From: Archegozetes longisetosus
Taxonomy: Eukaryota; Arthropoda; Arachnida; Sarcoptiformes; Trhypochthoniidae
Direction of reading: 5' to 3'
DNA length: 64,000 nucleotides
Assembly: GCA_018873245.2 (NCBI GenBank)
Contig: JAEMBT020000001.1
Coordinates: 2,666,001 to 2,730,000 of the forward strand
Numbering within the stretch: the first letter of the stretch is position 1; each line of letters starts with the position of its first letter. Under the pieces are notes generated by a model. The model searched no databases, had not been told where the DNA came from, and was given only the letters and a program-made list of their open reading frames with translations. The translations under genes were made by a program, and so were the position numbers. Below are positions 22,835-35,570 of the stretch, one piece after another.

Positions 22835-23611
22835 TCATTTGTTTTGATTACCAGTAGAAGTACTTGCAACACTTTCAACGCTTCCAACACTTCCAGAACT
22901 GCCGTTGTGATCTGTCGAATCTATAGATATAATAAGGTATAATACTCTTATCAAAACATAACTATATATTAGATCTAAACTATTAAATGATATGAAACAA
23001 TAAAAAGAAAATCAACTGAAAGACAAAGCGAAAGACAAAGTGAAAGACAAACTGAGTTATGGTAATATGAAACGATGTTTTGTCAAAATATTCTGTCTTT
23101 AATATTAATAATAACTTATAATATGATAAATGTTTTCGTCAGTACTGGAGTGATTAATTGTGGGCAATTAATCAAATATGAATTCAGACCGAGTATAACT
23201 AAGTGATTCAACGGAACAATCTCGATCAGATTAGATCAAATTAGATGGCATTTGGGTGTGATTAGGGTGAGGTTTAGGTCAGATTTAGAGGAGATTTAGA
23301 CGAGATTTAGGTCAGGTTTAGATGATGTTTAGACGATGTTTAGGTGATGTTTAGACGATGATTAGATGAGATTTAGGTAAAATGAATTAAGATATACCTT
23401 GAAAAGACAACTTCTGAATCTGATCAGGCAAATCAGCAGTATTTACATGACTTGACTTATGTTCAAGAATATCAGGCAAAGCATTTCTCCTTCCGGTGCG
23501 ACCAGTGGAGAGAAAATCGTCGACTGACATTCCACTAGTGCTCTCCATGCAATCATCCGATCGATTAGTTGAATTATCCTTCGTTGATGTCGAAGGTTCT
23601 GATGGTTCCAT
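22835..23611 (-). CDS. PKI: cAMP-dependent protein kinase inhibitor (PKI), 99 aa
   Basis: PKI is a small heat-stable protein that binds the catalytic subunit of protein kinase A as a pseudosubstrate and carries it out of the nucleus. Exons on the minus strand are 23611-23398 and 22920-22835, joined in phase 1. The core is VDDFLSTGRTGRRNALPDI at about residues 30-48: F33 is the high-affinity aromatic anchor, and R38, R41 and R42 precede N43-A44 in place of a phosphorylatable serine. A following leucine-rich stretch, LPDQIQKLSF, is a possible nuclear export signal, though less regular than in vertebrates. The rest is Ser/Thr-rich and disordered. The family is usually 70-80 residues, so the N-terminus is longer by about 25. 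The 19-kb gene-poor region lies upstream and may hold non-coding 5' exons. Confidence 0.92.
22921..23397 (-). other. PKI intron with a 12-base tandem repeat
   Basis: Phase-1 intron. Near its donor side (23265-23378) is a degenerate repeat of 12 bases, consensus GATGTTTAGACG and GATTTAGGTCAG variants, about nine copies. At 22996-23050 a GAAAGACAAAGC unit is repeated about four times. Confidence 0.75.
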
Positions 23612-26160
23612 TTGGTAATAGAAACACTTTTATCATTATTATCACTGATTATGATTACAATCTTATTATTTTACTGTTTCATCCAATACTAATTGTTGTG
23701 TTATATGATCTGTTGACATCTCACTTTTTCTGATCTGTTATCACTTGTCCACATTTGACGAGTTCAGTCTTTAGGTACTGATATTAATTGTCTATTATTT
23801 TAACACTTATCACAATTGTGAGTCACTAATCAAACAATAGAATAGATATAAATATATTAATCAATAAATAGATATAAATATATTAATAAATAGATATAAA
23901 TATATTAATCAGTATATAGATATTAATATATTATACAAATAAATAGATATTAATAGATATAAATATATTAGTCTATAATTCATAGTGAGAACTAAAGGAA
24001 AAAATGAGATAATCATTTAAAATACCTGTTTGGGGATAAATCAAAACAAATAATTGCAAGTGAAAACATTATGGTTTTAGCAGTAATACTAGTAGTAGTA
24101 GTGCTAATGTTATTATAGTTACTATGCCTTCAATTGATCGCTATTTATGGACGTAATGATTGAACCGTAAATGAAAATGTTAACACAGTATTGGAGATAG
24201 AAGTGAACACATAGTGTTGTCTTATAGTTATTTTATAGCTAGTAACTATTTCAGGTATTCTAACCATCGATGCAATTATTGCGGCTATTTGGTAGTAAAT
24301 AGCTAATTATATTATCAGAGTTTACCAGACATTCAACAGATCGATCATAACTACTCATATTTTTATTTTAGACCTTATCAAGTTTATAGAGTATAAACTT
24401 TCTAAAGTGTATAAATCAATTTTTTTGAATACATTCTAGAATTAGATACGTGTTCTTATGATAATCAATTATTAAATGACTTGAAAAAGAAAAGTCTTTT
24501 CTTCTGATTGACTTAAATTTCAGTAATAATATATTAAGAAATAAGACTAGAGTATAAAGGAGGTATAGATGACAAGAAACGGTACTAAAAATAGTAGACT
24601 ACAGTAAACGAACAATTTGATTTAGCATATGAATTAGTAATTTGATGATAACATAGTGATTAACGACAAAGTAAGTGCTATCATATTTCATTATAATACT
24701 GTCTCTATTATTTCACATATAATTCAACTTTTAGTAATCCATTATAGTTATATGATCATTGCTATGTCAGTCTCACCATAGCAACGTCACTATTGTTATG
24801 GCAACCTTTCTCTCTCTCAGCATCACTTGTCCCCAAACTTGATTTGTAAATTTGCTTTAATTACCATATTGAATATTGAACAAGTTTATTTAATACCTGA
24901 AGATACAATCAGATAGAAGGTATTCTACTGGAACATGTAGCTCATGATTGCTATGACTCGGACAATTAAATGTATAAAGCGAATAAATACAGGAATAAAT
25001 AGGAGTAGATTAATGAAGCTTTCAAGCAGACAACCGAATACATTAGAAGTAGATTGAATAAAAGCATAAACAAATTTACTACAAAAGTAATAGCATATTT
25101 TTGCAGTTATTTCTAATCAATTGTCCAGCAAATTAACAAAACTGGTGAACAAACATTTTGACTAATACTTGACTTTGTAACGTGTTATTCAACTGATTCT
25201 GATTTGGTCGAATCGTTGATGGATGAAAGCGATTAAAGACGCGTTCAGCTGAATGACATAGAGTTAAAAGCAGAGATATGTGACTAAATATCTGATGGAA
25301 AAGTAGAGCAGTAGCAAAAGTAACAGCATAAGCAAGACAACATTTAACTGTTATACTGACAGCTTGTTTTTCAACTGACTTTCACAGGAAAAGCACTAAA
25401 AGTGCACGAAACCATGAACGAACTATTCACTATTAAGTCTGTCAACATCTAATATATGAAAATTCATCTTTTCAAATTACACTTTTTTTTATTAAATTAG
25501 CAGTCAATTCACAACATTTGACAATGTTCTGTTGATTAAACGAGACAGAAAGGTATAGAAAGACAGGAATGTGTAGAAGGTATAAAGGAGGTGTGTAAGA
25601 TATTTGTCTTAATAACAGCAAATTTTCAAGTATTCACTCATTGATTTGCCATATTTTGATGTAATAAATAACAGAATAGTCGTTCATTTTCGATGCTATC
25701 ACTGCATAGAGATAGTCTCAATTTATGAAATACATTTATTAGTGACATATTTACTTGAATTGAAATGAATCTGATAACCAGAATTGATAAAGAATTCGAA
25801 GAAGCAGATTTAAGTAAGAAAACTAATAGAACATATTGAATGAGTTTATTTACCTAAGTAGAAAAGTTGGTTTAACCAAAATGTTCAGTTTCTTTTAGCT
25901 ATTCAGGGCTGATTAATTCAAGTTAGTCTTTACTGTAGATCATAATAAGTTTGATGCAAAGCCATCCATTTTACTATTGGTTAGCACAAAAAGAGTTGCT
26001 TTTATCATATATGCAGAGAAAACGTGGTATAAAACTCGCACAAGTCTCACAAAACTCGCATAAGTCTCATAAAACTCTCACAATAGTGGCACAAAAACTA
26101 AGATATAAAAGAGTGAACAAATATAATGCTATAGTTGTCTCACCAATGGATTACTGATTG
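23612..26160. other. Gene desert, first part: PKI upstream region
   Basis: AT-rich with no supported coding sequence. It includes a degenerate repeat of AATAGATATAAATATATTAA at about 23840-23970 and a decayed copy of the inverted-repeat element at about 24776-24956. The PKI promoter is expected just above 23611, but no TATA box stands out. Confidence 0.55.
24776..24956. mobile_element. Decayed miniature inverted-repeat element, copy C
   Basis: Starts CCATAGCAACGTCAC and ends with CATGATTGCTATGAC. The interior (TTTGCTTTAATTACCATATT, then ACCTGAAGATACAATCAGAT) aligns by eye with copies A and B, but the outermost inverted ends are no longer recognisable. Confidence 0.5.
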
Positions 26161-26167
26161 AATAAGT

Positions 26168-26175
26168 GAGTGAGT

Positions 26176-26244
<69 letters not shown>

Positions 26245-26250
26245 AGAAAG
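26168..26250 (+). repeat. (GA)n microsatellite with GAGT lead-in
   Basis: Four GAGT units followed by about 30 GA dinucleotides, then GAAA variants. The associated Arg-Glu open frame at 26174-26362 is a by-product of the repeat. Confidence 0.95.
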
Positions 26251-27625
26251 ATCAAACAGAAACTGCTATCTTGACTGGTCTATCAGGTTTTATGCCGACA
26301 GCTATGGCATAGCGAATTGTGGTAAGAAAATAGAAAGTAGCATTAGAAGAAGAAAACTATAAGTGGCACATATATATATATATAATAAGAAATAGAGAAG
26401 AAAGTAATGAATATTTACAGGAAATGATACATATATATATGCAGAGACATATATATACGATTGAGAAATGAGACTGCATGAGTCGTCTCTTTTAACTTAA
26501 CAGATAAATTCATTATAGAATTGAGTAGAATTGGATGAAAAATATATTATGTTTGCACTAACTGTTACTCAATAGTATATCTGCACTAATATATCTCTAG
26601 CATAAACGTTTTAAGTTTATTATATTTCGTCTTATAATATATTTTATAACCATTATCATTAATAGTAAATCTAAATGATAGGTAAATTAATATTGACTAA
26701 AAAGCAAATAAATAAGTTAGCAATACTTGTAACAATCACAATTTTTATGAGAATCACAATGTTATGTGAATCACAATTGAAATAATTGAAACATTTTGCT
26801 CCAAATAGAGCTCTGAACAAATTGATAAATAAAAGCAAGTATCGATTTCTTCCAAAACATTGTTACCTTAAATGTGAGAAGAGTGCAAATGTTGAACAAT
26901 AGAAATGAATCGTTAATATGATTTAACATTATTCTACACTAAACGTTATCTCACAATATAATAGTGGCTATAATTGTGGCAATAATTGTGACAATTGTGA
27001 CGCACATACATATGTTAGAGTTAAGTAACTATATTTTATAACATTTTTACAACACGTTCTATGTCGCACAAATTTGATTCAAGTAGAAATACTTTTGCTA
27101 AATATATCAGTCAAATATATAGACAATCTACTTAGCTTTATATCTTAGCTACTACTTACTAGCTATAACACATTAAGCATACGAATAACACGTTAAGTAT
27201 TTCGTTTATATGTCAAGTATACGATTCATACGTCAAATATATTAGCAGCTTGTCAAGCATACCAATTATACGTCAACTGTACCAATAGTATACCAAGTAT
27301 ACAAACAGTATGTCAAGCATACGAATTATACATGAACTGTACCAATAATATGTGAAGTATACCAATAGCATATGAAATGTACCAAAACAGCAATTCTATC
27401 AACAGCACAACTGTACGAACACATCAACTCTAGCAAGAACACAGGAAGTATACCAACGGCACATCAACTTTGCCAAGTATACTCACTAAACTGCTATAAC
27501 GTTCTTCAACGTTATCCAATCTGAGCACTGCGTCATCAGCTGCAACATCACTACTACTAGTATAGCAGTAATGCTTGTATTGACCTGCTGTTGAAAATAT
27601 TCCTTTTGATACTATTTGCCAATTA

Positions 27626-27750
27626 TATTCTGTACTATTCCATATTATTCCGTACTATTCCGTATTATTCCGTACTATTCCGTACTATTCCGTATTATTC
27701 CGTATTATTCCGTATTATTCTTTACTGTTCCCTACTATTCTTTACTATTG
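27626..27750 (+). repeat. Ten-base minisatellite ATTCCGTACT
   Basis: About twelve copies of ATTCCGTACT / ATTCCGTATT in tandem. They keep two long overlapping open frames rich in Tyr, Ser, Phe and Ile, which are repeat artefacts. Confidence 0.92.
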
Positions 27751-28800
27751 AACACTCGATTTATGCTCAACTTTTCTAACCAAACAGTCATTGGTTGCAT
27801 CGATACTCAATTAGTTTATTTTATATAATCACGCAATTTATACATCAATTATTATCACATCATATATTTCATCGTTACTGTTTTGCTTTAGTACTATTTT
27901 GGTTTATGTCTTATATACTAATTTTTCATTAGTAACTCTTATTGATATTGCTTCTAACTCCATTTCAACTCTTCTACATGATTGCCTCGGTCTAAATCCA
28001 ATGGTTAAGAGCTTTTCTTACGATTATGTTTTCGTCTACAAACTCAATTGTCACCAAAACTTATTTTCTTAATGGGTTTCATAGAATATATGATCTATTA
28101 GTCATTTGAATAATCGCTATCTTTATAATAAAATACTTCTATAATGTCGTGCAATAAACTAATATCTAATAATATTCTTCTTAGTCTGCCTCATGGCGAA
28201 AAATTCTTGTTGGATAAGGTTTGAAACTTTTCAACACATACGAAGAAGTCGTTGAATTTTAATGTGAACAGACTTTATTTTGTTAGAAGTTTCCAAGTTG
28301 TAGATACGTAAAGAATTTTAGATAGGTACACACAACGATTTTAGATACGTACGCAAGAATTTCTCAGTTCTTTACTTCTTTTCTCTTTGACTTAAAAATT
28401 GATTCTCTCACGAGAATTCTTTTATAGCGGTTGAGAAGAGCTTCGCTGAAAACTAAAAATATTAGATCTGCTTTAGCTATAAGTTTGACAAAATAGCTTT
28501 ATATTAAAATATAAATGCCAGCTTTTTTAGTCTTATTCTTATATCTCTTCCTATTAAACAACATTCAGTCTTTCAATCTTTTCACTAAAATACATCACTT
28601 ATGTAAATATTTAGTTATTTTTTCTGAATAAGTATAATAGGCATTAATTTAATGGAATACTTTTCACATTAATTATAGGTAATTGATTTGGTTTGGAGTG
28701 AAGTAGTGTTTCACTTAGAGTAGAGATTGAACTAAAGAGAAAATAGTATTACATAAAATAATATGAAGTAAATATTGTTGTTCACTTGTCCAAATCTGTA

Positions 28801-28902
28801 TAAACAGAATCTGTAAATCATAAACAGAATCTGCAAATCATAAACAGAATCTGTAAATCATAAACAGAATCTGTAAATCATAAACAGAATCTGTAAATCA
28901 TA
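28801..28902 (+). repeat. Twenty-base minisatellite, five near-identical copies
   Basis: TAAACAGAATCTGTAAATCA repeated five times with a single substitution in one copy (CTGCAAATCA) and a change at the end of the last. High identity suggests recent expansion. Confidence 0.95.
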
Positions 28903-29554
28903 ATCAATTATTTGAGATCCAATTTGTTAGTCCATCTATCGTCATAACTAGTTATGCAATCATATTACGCCAATTCTTATCTTATCATTAATTACTTAAT
29001 TACATTTACTTTTGTTCAGTGTCACGTAGAACAATAGTTGTACTTAAATACGTTTAATATTATATTTCTTATTTACATAAAGCTTATTTAAATAAATGAG
29101 TAACACTTTCAACAACACTTGAAAATAAGAACTCAGTAGAAATCTGTGGAATCAATTAAAAGCTGATACATAAGTGAAATGCCTAATAATTGATTGAGTA
29201 AAATCTCTTCTAATGAACTAAAAGCTTTTCTCATCGACAATAACTAAAACGAGTCAACTGAATAACAGTGAGAGAATAGACTTATTCTTGGAAGCTAGTT
29301 TATTACAAATGATTTTCATCCTCACTTAATTGTGTTATATATCTATCAGAGCTAAGTCCTAATGAAATTCAATCACTTTAGCAAAGGCTGTTAATGTCAT
29401 CTAAATCTTCTGCTATCTATGTCTCAAACCAACATTCACCTAAATTTATATGTCATTCAAACAAACTTTTACTAGGTTTCGATCCACAACTCTCTAATAC
29501 TTTAGATAATTATCCAATGGTCTTGTTAGTATTTTCCCACAATTTATACTGAGT

Positions 29555-29690
29555 TTCTCAAGAATTTGTTCTGAATTTCTAGAGAATTTGTTCAAAATTT
29601 CCAAAGAACTTGTTTAGAATTTCTAGAGAAATTTTCCTGAATTTCTTGAGAATTATTCCAGAATTTCTAAAGAATTTCTCACTCAGGTTA
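29555..29690 (+). repeat. Degenerate GAATTTCTAGAGAATTTG repeat
   Basis: About six diverged copies of a unit of roughly 20-22 bases (GAATTTCTAGAGAATTTGTT). Confidence 0.7.
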
Positions 29691-30308
29691 GTTTATAATC
29701 ATATTGAGATCGATCATACATAAAAGAAATGCATAAATACATAAATTTATGCAGTTAAGAGGTTTTATAGTAAACAGTAAGAAATAAGTGTTGAATTCTA
29801 TAAATTTATTTGATATATTTCTAACAACCATTTAACTGTAATACTTATGATCAAACTGAAAATATACACCAGTCAGGCATGAAAACTATCGAATGAATGT
29901 AATATGAAAGTTATGTAAATACTATTCTATAATTTGATTGAAGCTACGGAAATCGATTATTGATTTTCTGGTTCCGTTCTTACACTGAGTTGATTTGTTG
30001 AATTGAAGACAAGTCGACGTCTAGACTTGCAGATTTATTCACACTTGAAGTTGTAAATAAATAATAACCTTTAATAATTAACAAACCGTGTGGAGAGTCT
30101 ATCAACTGTTGAGTTATATATTTATGTGATTGCACAACCACATTTGTTAGTTCAAATTATTTCAACTCGATAGCTTTTTTACTTAAATTCGTTTTCCTAA
30201 TGTGGTCGCTAATATTCTAAACCATCTTTCCTTCAAATTACAGGTATTTCAACTGCAATTAAATATTCTAGATTTCTAGAATCAAAAAGTTTTACTTGTC
30301 ACTCTTTA

Positions 30309-30384
30309 AAGAATATTCTCTAAAGAATATTATCTAGTGAATATTCTCTGATGAATATTCTCTGGCGAATATTCTTTAAGAATA
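30309..30384 (+). repeat. Array of GAATATTC palindromes
   Basis: Five GAATATT(C) palindromes spaced 14-15 bases, separated by TCTNNN. Each matches the inverted-pair core of a heat-shock element (GAAnnTTC), though the spacing between pairs is not the five-base register of a strong element. Confidence 0.75.
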
Positions 30385-32179
30385 AATGGAGATTTTAATT
30401 TAACGATTTAGCATTGCAAAAGAATCTATTGTCACAATTACGCTTGAATGGTAATCAAATTACCTGTAGTCGACTTGTTTAACTTTATACACAAACTATT
30501 TTTCTCCTCAAATATGTCATCAATGCCAAGTTTCTAATTCATCTAAATTATCACATTCTCTACTTCTAAACTGATAATACCTTTAACATTTATCTCTAAA
30601 TTCTAATATTGATGGGGATCTAATGTCAATCAGTCTGTTTGTGAGACAATCTATATTTTTATAGTCGAAACTTTGATAGCTTGCAGAAGTTGTTCCGTAG
30701 AATTGATTGTTTAAACTATTAAAGTGGAAGTATATTGTCGTTTTCTTATGGAAAATAAACAACTATTCGCATAGAATAACAAATTATTTTTCATTCTATT
30801 CAATGCATTGTCAATTTGACGGTTTGACATGATTCTAAGCTGAATTGATCCTTCAAATAGCCAAAAAAGGACTATATCTAAAGAACGACAAAATCTACTC
30901 TTAACTAACATTTTGATAATGTTTTATTCATGAAAACAAATAAATTGAGAGTGAACACAAAATTGTATGACATTTAGAAATAGTTGAATAGCAAATCTGT
31001 TTATCTTCAATTTGTAGTCCATTGGACCTCTTGTGGTTCCTGCTATTCATCAAATTGACAATCGGTTTCTCTTTTATGTTAAACATTGTTGTCCTTAAAA
31101 AGGTTGAAAAATATTCTAATAAATTATTCAATTTTTATCTTATAAGCATTGAAAGGATTACGTTCAATGCAAGAAAACACTATAGAATCATGAGTACAAT
31201 TAATTATTAAAAAAGATTATGTTTAGATGGATTATATTTGAGTAACTTGCGCGGATATACACTATATGTTCACTTTATTTTCTACTAATTCAGTTATAGC
31301 TTTTATGTGCTTATTCAATTTGATATACTTCTGAAAATTTGATCAAATATATCAAATTTTATTTTAGTTGAATTGTAATTTCTTAAGAGGAGTAAATGTG
31401 ATTGTAAGTGTTATTTGAAGATTTAGTAACATCTGGTTCATTTAGATCCTTTATGTTGTCAAGTATTTAATTTGAATATAAATTACAAATATTTCATATT
31501 CTAACTTATACTTAACAATATTCAATTATAGTTTTCGGTCACAACTGACTCGTAAAAGTTACTAAAAGTGAATATTAGAACAAATAATTAAGCTTTCATA
31601 GAGTAGATTTGCATCAGGTTCATATGTGACTTGTAGGAATCTGTTTCATATATACGACAATCAAATTCTATTATGACAAATCAGACTCATTTTGGATTAC
31701 CGCAGATGTCCGCAAACGTCTGCGAATGTTTGTACCAATCCTATTGATATTGATCAACAGCTAGTGGATGGCACTTAATGTGACCATTCTTTGAATAATA
31801 TATATTCTCGAGTAATGACAAAATAGTGGAAGCAGTAATTCTATAATTAGTTGTTGTATTGAGTTAGTTCTGATCAATCGATTAAAAGTGAACCGATTGA
31901 TCATCATTTGAGCTCTATTATACTGTTGAGAACCTATTATACTATTTCGGTTTAGAAAACCGAAAAATGTTGGTAACGGCAATGATTCCCAGAAAGATTC
32001 ATAGCTAAAGTAAAAATCAATAGTTTTAGACAATAATTGAAATGCATTATAAACAAAACATTTTTCTTATCGATTCTGTGAATTGCGGTTCGAGTAATTG
32101 ATTAAAAACTTGAAAACTTTCATAAGCGGATTTTCACAATATATTAAGCTACTTAAGCAAATATGAATTTTCAAAAGTT

Positions 32180-32410
32180 GATATACACTCTAAAACTTAA
32201 TAATCAACGATAGATACAGATAACTGCTGATGGAGAGCCATTACGATATTCTAGGGCACATTTCCTGATATACACTCTAAGCTATTAATACTCTTGCCGT
32301 AATGGGTTTTTTCTATTAGATCTGCTCAAATAAACATATGAATAACCCGTTGGATACATGTCTCTCATCACTTTAGTTGCTATCGATGACTAATCAAATT
32401 TGAACTATAC
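32180..32410. mobile_element. Miniature inverted-repeat element, diverged copy E
   Basis: The left end is ATATACACTCTAAAACTTAA followed by CAACGATAGATAC. The right end, GTTGCTATCGATGACTAATC running to AACTATAC, is the inverted counterpart. The interior is largely diverged from copies A and B, so this may be a different subfamily or a chimera. Confidence 0.45.
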
Positions 32411-33655
32411 TATTAAGTTGTCAAATAATTTGAAACTAAATATTCATTTTGACAGATATGATCTACTTGAGATGTCATCTATTCTAAAACTTAAGTTTCA
32501 CTGCAAAATATAAACGAAAATTAATTTGTTTTGAGAACAAGAGTGATAAACATCATGACAAATATAGCGGAAGATTTCTTTGATAAATAGACTCTGTTTT
32601 GTTACCAGTTAAAATCATTCAATTCAATGGAAATAACAAATAAATATTAAGTTAATGTATAGAAAAGCTGAGCAGAAGTCAAGCAAAAATTGAACGAAAG
32701 TTGAACAAAAGTCGAACAAAGATCTGCCAAAAGACTAACAAAAGTGTGCTGAAAATGCGCCAAGTTGATCTATAAATAATATGGATGATTTCTTAGAAAG
32801 ATGTTTAAGTAAAGAAATTTGGATGAGTATTTTGATAATAGTTAAGCAATAGAGAATGAGAAATGGGATCAAATAGAATCTATAAGCAGAAATAGGTTCA
32901 TCTTTAATTTATATGTCAAATTCTAGTATAAATTCTAGTATAACATGATGTAAACGTTTTCTCCTATTCAGTCTATATATCTTTACTGACCTTAACATAG
33001 TTCTAATTATATTCTTATTGAATATTCACTACTATTAACGAATTTGTCATCAAAATCATAATATCTAAAGGTATTAATAAACTCATAGAATATTCTACAT
33101 AGTAATAAAAAATGAATGGAACATAATATTTGGCAATAAATAGATATGAATAGTAAAGAAGTTGACATAGAAACACAGTTTATGTTGTTACCATCGTAGA
33201 CCGTTAAGCTTTGAAGTGTATATGAATAAGTAACCTACCAAGTAATTTAGTGATTGAGAGAATGAAACATTAGCTAATAAATTGATAGAATTGGCAATCG
33301 TTGTGTATAATTAAACTTGAAAAATGATTGCGAGACGTGTTTCAAAAGAAAAATAATTATTTTCAAACAAGTTATTAAAACATTAATAAACAATATATTA
33401 GAATAGACACAAAGTGACAAACTATTCAATTTGTTTAAACAAATTGAAATGAGTTGTCTAAGTTAAATAATTCTCTTTTCCTCACTTAAACCCATAGGAA
33501 TAGTTTGCAAAATCTAATCAAATTTCACTTCAACATTCTATTAAAGATTAATCTTTTGTTTTCATGTCAAACAAGCTCTGTGTCGCAAATGCAATTTTGA
33601 TTTTAGTTTTTCAATCAATTTCTTTTAAAAGTAACTGTTGGTAAACTACTCACAT

Positions 33656-33884
33656 GTATTGTTCAAAACTTAATAATCCATCATAGCAACAATGAAAGGT
33701 TGCTGTGTCAATCTTTTTGTGACTCGCACCAATTTGTTGCCAAATTTGGTTTGATTACTATATTGAATATCCTATATGCATGTTCATATCTGAAGATATT
33801 ATAGCCAGATGAAAAGCGTGTGATGAGAATGCATGGCTTCCTGTTGCTATCAAGTTTTATTAAGTTTTTGATTATACTGTAATA
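33656..33884. mobile_element. Miniature inverted-repeat element, copy B
   Basis: The left end TTCAAAACTTAATAATCCAT leads to CATAGCAAC, and the right end CTGTTGCTATCAAGTTTTAT leads to AAGTTTTTGATTATACTG; these are imperfect inverted repeats. The interior shares CACCAATTTGTT, TTTGATTACTATATTGAATA and ATATCTGAAGATATTAT with copy A. No coding capacity. Confidence 0.68.
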
Positions 33885-34272
33885 TTAAGCATCTTGCGAA
33901 TTGTTGTATAGAGTTTTGTTTACGTAATTCTTATATATAGGATAAAAATCAATGTAAAGAAAGTTCTGTTCCAAATATATAAATTCCTTATAAGGTATTG
34001 ATCGTAAGAATGTTGCGCTGAACAATTCCGTTTTTTATAATTACATCTATTTTTATAAACGTATAGGCGTTTCATATCAGCTCACTTTTTCTTATACAAT
34101 ATACGTCTGTTTGGTTTAAATATATTTTCAAATGCTAATACTTTTACATATTACCAAATAAAAAAGTCGTATATTTTTTCTTTAAATATATACTTTACTG
34201 TATATCATTTTAATTAGTTGACTGTGTGGACTATATGTTATGATTGCAATAATTAGGTTGGAGCATGATTCA

Positions 34273-34371
34273 CAACCTAACCAAACCAAACCAAACCTAA
34301 CCTAATCCAACTTAACCCAACCCAACCCAACTCAACCCGACCCAACCCAACCCAACCAAACCAAACCTAGC
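34273..34371 (+). repeat. Degenerate telomere-like array (CCTAA / CCAAA / CCCAA)
   Basis: About 19 tandem five-base units: CCTAA, CCAAA and CCCAA with a few single-base variants. CCTAA is the complement of the common arthropod telomere repeat TTAGG. The units are mixed and far from any chromosome end as far as this window shows. Confidence 0.85.
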
Positions 34372-35448
34372 ACAATAATATTGAACCCATATTTTTATGA
34401 GTTATATAACAAACAATTAACTTAAGTAGAGTTGTCCAATCTAAAACATTTACAATATAGGAAGTATATATTTGAGAAGAGTATAGAACTTATGGATTTG
34501 GCAGCAAGTGGAAGAAATAAATGATTTTGAAAAATACTTTAGGATTACTACTATGAAATAACTTATCACATGAGTACTATGTCATCTGCAATGCAATAGC
34601 TCCTTTAAAGTATTGTATACAAAGCAAACCAATCAATTGAATTATACTAAATTGAACCCTGAATTTATATGTCAATTACTTTAGATGTTTGAACATTTGT
34701 ACTAACACGTTGAGTAGAGTAGAAGGATATATTTGATACTTTAAGCTTAGATGTAATCCTACTATTATTTTAAGCTTTATGAATAGATCAAATTGAAGTT
34801 TGCTTCGAAAATGAAATAATAGCAAAATCATTTCATAAATGATTTACCAGAAACATTAAGATAACATTTATGGAATATCTATTTTTACATAACCTAACCT
34901 TAAACTTCATTCATTTAATGCTATTTAATGCTTTTATGTTAAGGTTGTTAAGACAGTTAAACGCTTACACTCATCAGATCTTATTTAGTAAATAGAAAAT
35001 TCAAAATTCATCAAACATACAACGGCAATAAAACATGCAATTTATTTAGTTAAGCTTCCTTCTATACGTCTCATACTGTAGACACGAGGATGAGCTCGTT
35101 TTAGTCAAGTGTTCATTTATTAGTGTTGCCTAAAGACATGAATAACGAAATACTTTATATGCTAATATATGCATTCATATCCAATCTCTGACGTCATCTC
35201 TTCCAATATATTACATTCAATGCTAGAAATATTGTCATTATGAGTAATATCACGCCTTATGACAAAAAATATCGAAAATATATGGCTTACCCATTACTAA
35301 CCCATCAGTCATTGTAAGGTGAAAAGGATTCAGTTTAGACAACACTGTTATTGATTATGACTGGGAATTGCCAATCTGCCCGTTTCTATCTTACCAAACT
35401 TATTCATTCTATATAAATGTTTTTTCACAATATTCTTCATTGGTTAGA

Positions 35449-35570
35449 CGAATATTCTGTCAAAATGTTTCAGAGTAGTCTTTGGGGGAATATTCTGAGA
35501 GAATATTCTGGGAGAATATTTCAGAGGTGTGTTCTAGATGGTATTTTAGAATATTCTGTGCGAATATTCC
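35449..35570 (+). repeat. Second cluster of GAATATTC palindromes
   Basis: Five GAATATTC or AGAATATT motifs within about 120 bases, two of them in GAATATTCTGAGAGAATATT spacing. Similar to the cluster at 30.3 kb but less regular. Confidence 0.65.

Larger units (their letters stand above)
26251..30300. other. Gene desert, second part
   Basis: No supported coding sequence or RNA gene. It contains several minisatellites, listed separately, and a degenerate array of about 20-base units with GTCAAGTATACCAATTATAC-like sequence at roughly 27175-27475. Confidence 0.55.

Noticed and set aside
26174..26362. Arg-Glu repeat open frame
   Set aside because: Produced by the GA microsatellite.
29470..29500. 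tRNA-like B box (GGTTTCGATCC)
   Set aside because: No matching A box, anticodon arm or acceptor stem could be built around it.
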